Below, one piece after another: positions 6,789 to 6,883 of a stretch of DNA of 6,883 nucleotides. The DNA is from Chloroflexi bacterium RBG_13_51_18 (lineage in GTDB: Bacteria > Chloroflexota > Dehalococcoidia > Dehalococcoidales > RBG-16-60-22): contig MGMR01000079.1 in the NCBI GenBank assembly GCA_001796495.1, positions 1 to 6,883 on the forward strand. The letters run 5' to 3'. The notes beneath the pieces are model-generated. The model searched no databases and was not told the DNA's origin. It saw only the letters and a list, made by a program, of their open reading frames with translations. The translations under genes were made by a program, and so were the position numbers. Positions within the stretch are counted from its first letter, which is position 1; each line of letters begins with the position of its first letter.

Positions 6789-6883
6789 CCGCGCCGCAGT
6801 ACTGGATATCGGCGCTTGGGTATACCGCCACCTTAGCCTGATTGCCGTGGCTATTCGTCAGCAGGGATAGCACGTCGTCCCAT
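6781..6883 (-). CDS. C-terminal end of a convergent gene, possibly LarA-like (DUF2088) nickel-dependent racemase family (partial)
   Basis: The minus strand is open from the right edge down to a TAA whose complement is at 6781-6783, giving 33 codons of a C-terminus. It starts WDDVLSLLTNS and continues with HGNQAKVAVYPSADIQYCG. A helix followed by an AKVAVYP-type strand resembles my recollection of the ends of lactate-racemase-like (LarA, DUF2088) proteins, but 33 residues are too few for a firm family call. That this is a true coding end is supported by ordinary residue composition and by the absence of any plus-strand gene past 6788. It overlaps the 3' end of mftF by 8 bases in a tail-to-tail arrangement. 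It is probably transcribed separately from the operon. Confidence 0.5.
   Translation of the reverse strand, partial: WDDVLSLLTNSHGNQAKVAVYPSADIQYCGAVK

Overview
The window carries one tightly packed plus-strand operon of six genes and, at its right edge, the tail of a convergent minus-strand gene. In order: a 5'-truncated old yellow enzyme/FadH-type iron-sulfur flavoenzyme (1-1859), ETF alpha subunit (1880-2896), FixC/ETF-quinone-oxidoreductase-type flavoprotein (2880-4178), FixX-type ferredoxin (4175-4450), ETF beta subunit (4459-5355) and an MftF-type membrane glycosyltransferase (5352-6788). The last 103 bases hold the C-terminal 33 codons of a minus-strand gene, possibly LarA-like.

The combination points to a mycofactocin locus. 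MftF builds the oligosaccharide of the ribosomally derived redox cofactor mycofactocin, and FadH/OYE-type oxidoreductases and ETF subunits are known neighbours of mycofactocin genes outside the classical mycobacterial setting. The core genes mftA-mftE are not in the window and may lie upstream of position 1. The organism is probably an anaerobic or facultative bacterium outside the high-GC Actinobacteria: base composition looks moderate (mid-50s percent GC by eye), lysine is often AAA/AAG and isoleucine often ATA, and a FixABCX-like module suggests low-potential or quinone-linked metabolism. A Chloroflexota (Dehalococcoidia-like) or Peptococcaceae-like source is my guess; the sequence does not settle it.

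Functionally, the layout suggests an electron route: the OYE-family enzyme (FMN, Fe-S, nucleotide-binding domain) and/or mycofactocin-dependent dehydrogenases pass electrons to the ETF alpha/beta pair, which passes them to FixC-FixX and then to the membrane quinone pool, or, if the ETF bifurcates, also to ferredoxin. All junctions from etfA onward are overlaps or a gap of 8 bases, and the OYE-etfA gap is 20 bases, so the genes are very likely co-transcribed and partly translationally coupled. The gene order is B-C-X-A in Fix nomenclature, with the two ETF subunits separated by fixCX.

Noncoding DNA is almost absent. I see no RNA gene, repeat, mobile element, CRISPR array, convincing promoter or hairpin terminator.
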